Made by a program: the position numbers and the translations under genes. Below the pieces are notes generated by a model. The model did no database searches and was not told the DNA's origin. It worked only from the letters and a program-made list of their open reading frames with translations. DNA of 64,000 nucleotides from Acidisoma sp965199065 (GTDB lineage Bacteria > Pseudomonadota > Alphaproteobacteria > Acetobacterales > Acetobacteraceae), in the NCBI RefSeq assembly GCF_965199065.1, contig NZ_CBDAQN010000003.1, positions 806,001 through 870,000 on the forward strand, in the 5' to 3' direction. Shown here piece after piece: positions 63,218-64,000 of this stretch; position 1 is the first letter of the stretch; each line of letters opens with the position of its first letter.

Positions 63218-63652
63218 ATGACCATTCAGGACATTCTGCACCGCAAGGGCCGGCAGGTTGTGACATCGCGCCCCACTGAAACACTCCTCGCCACCATCCG
63301 GATGCTGACGGAGAAGCGCATCGGCGCGGTCATCGTCGAGGACGATCACCTACGGCCCGCAGGCATCTTCACGGAACGAGATTTCGCCAAGGCCGTCGCT
63401 GCCCATGGCGAGAGTGCGCTCGGCATGCCCATTGGCAGGCTCATGAGTGCGCCCATCATCAGCTGCCGCCCGTCCGACTCCGTAGAGAGCGCCATGGCGC
63501 TGATGACGCGGGCAAAGATCCGCCATCTGCCGGTCATGGGTGACGGCGAGTTGCTGGGCATCGTCAGCATCGGCGATCTCGTGCGGCAGCGGCTGTCGGA
63601 CAAGGAACTGGAAGCCGGCGTGCTGCTCGACCTTTCCCGCATGCGCGCCTGA
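63218..63652 (+). CDS. CBS-domain protein
   Basis: 144 residues made of two CBS repeats, which bind adenine nucleotides as energy sensors. Repeat 1: VTSRPTETLLATIRMLTEKRIGAVIV; repeat 2: PIISCRPSDSVESAMALMTRAKIRHLPVMGDGELLGIVSIGDLVRQRL. It belongs to the stand-alone class. AAGGAG sits 7 bp before the ATG at 63218, a strong ribosome site. Function and partner unknown. Confidence 0.9.
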   Translation: MTIQDILHRKGRQVVTSRPTETLLATIRMLTEKRIGAVIVEDDHLRPAGIFTERDFAKAVAAHGESALGMPIGRLMSAPIISCRPSDSVESAMALMTRAKIRHLPVMGDGELLGIVSIGDLVRQRLSDKELEAGVLLDLSRMRA

Positions 63653-63719
63653 AGCCTCGGCCCGCTCACCTTGAACGAAATTCGATCCGCCTCAAGTCGA
63701 GCCGGCGGGGGGATCGATC

Positions 63720-64000
63720 ATGGCGGAAGAGGCGGAGACCGGGCCAAAGCGGCGCCCTGACGGGCTGTGGGATGTCGGTCCCGCGACGGCGGTAGCAGAC
63801 GATCAACTGGTCGGTGTCGAGCTCGACGGGCAGAAAGTCCTGCTGGCGCGGTCGGGCGGCCTGATCCTCGCGGTGGCAGGAACCTGCCCGCATGCCGGCG
63901 CGCCATTGGCGGAGGGCGTGCGCTGCGGCGACCGGGTCATTTGTCCCTGGCACAAAGCGAGCTTCGACCTCCGGTCGGGCGCGGTCGTCGAGCCCCCTGC
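63720..64000 (+). CDS. Rieske-domain protein, N-terminal part (gene runs past the window)
   Basis: Open frame of 93 codons from the ATG at 63720, preceded by a GGGGGG-type ribosome site, to the window edge. Rieske ligands: CPHAGAPL (CxH) and CPWHKASFDLRSG (CxxH). Such an N-terminal Rieske domain often begins an AIF-like FAD oxidoreductase or is a stand-alone ferredoxin; the remaining part is outside the window. It lies 67 bp after the CBS gene, same direction. Confidence 0.8.
   Translation, partial: MAEEAETGPKRRPDGLWDVGPATAVADDQLVGVELDGQKVLLARSGGLILAVAGTCPHAGAPLAEGVRCGDRVICPWHKASFDLRSGAVVEPP

Noticed and set aside
1..64000. tRNA, rRNA, CRISPR arrays, insertion sequences and prophage
   Set aside because: No cloverleaf, rRNA conserved stretch, regular repeat-spacer pattern, transposase or integrase was recognised while reading both strands.

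Overview
This 64-kb window is high-GC, gene-dense chromosomal DNA. It looks like an alphaproteobacterium, probably Hyphomicrobiales (Rhizobiales). The reasons are addA near trxA, the alphaproteobacterial SOS box GAAC-N7-GAAC in front of uvrA, the Rrf2-led suf operon, split pntA1/pntA2 genes and MocDEF-like proteins. I assign no genus. No rRNA, tRNA, CRISPR array, insertion sequence or prophage was recognised. No gene-free stretch exceeds 300 bases; the largest gaps are about 240 bp (ssb/uvrA) and 200 bp (24208-24408, nothing clear in it).

Layout. 1-3.8 kb: 3' part of addA, a convergent glycosyltransferase, trxA and an acyl-CoA thioesterase. 3.9-8.6 kb: a LacI-type regulator divergent from a desaturase/hydroxylase, Rieske ferredoxin, ferredoxin reductase and TIM-barrel isomerase, resembling rhizopine MocDEF plus a MocC/IolE-like protein. 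8.6-10.1 kb: a diguanylate cyclase and YaiI. 10.2-15.4 kb: a branched-chain amino acid type ABC importer with a LivM-LivG fusion. 15.5-23.2 kb: one minus-strand operon for reductive pyrimidine breakdown and uptake (preT-preA-carbamoylase-ABC importer). 23.3-24.2 kb: two small-to-medium membrane proteins, one of only 25 residues. 24.4-28.0 kb: a ribose-type ABC importer whose permease gene carries an apparent frameshift. 28.1-31.4 kb: dihydropyrimidinase and an NTF2-flavin monooxygenase. 31.4-32.5 kb: a RelE toxin-antitoxin pair and a VOC protein. 32.5-38.6 kb: the Fe-S assembly operon Rrf2-sufBCDS-sufT-sufA.

38.7-44.0 kb: a ureohydrolase, a small membrane protein, proton-translocating transhydrogenase (pntA1-pntA2-pntB) and a LysE exporter. 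44.0-47.3 kb: a minus-strand run of small membrane protein, DUF445 protein, D-erythronate dehydrogenase and ParDE. 47.3-52.7 kb: RluD-type pseudouridine synthase, two MFS transporters and the bifunctional GDP-mannose enzyme ManC. 52.8-59.3 kb: TPR-GGDEF protein, CLC channel, adenine deaminase and FGGY kinase, closely packed. 59.4-64 kb: ssb, SOS-boxed uvrA (frameshifted here), a CBS-domain protein and the start of a Rieske protein.

The genes form several functional blocks. Pyrimidine catabolism is nearly complete: PreT/PreA reduce uracil or thymine, HydA opens the ring, the M20 carbamoylase releases beta-amino acid, ammonia and CO2, and a linked ABC importer probably supplies substrate. The Moc-like block could oxidatively demethylate or hydroxylate a sugar or inositol derivative. 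Two long genes (uvrA and the ribose-type permease) are each broken by a single base in a C/G run, which looks more like sequence error than decay.
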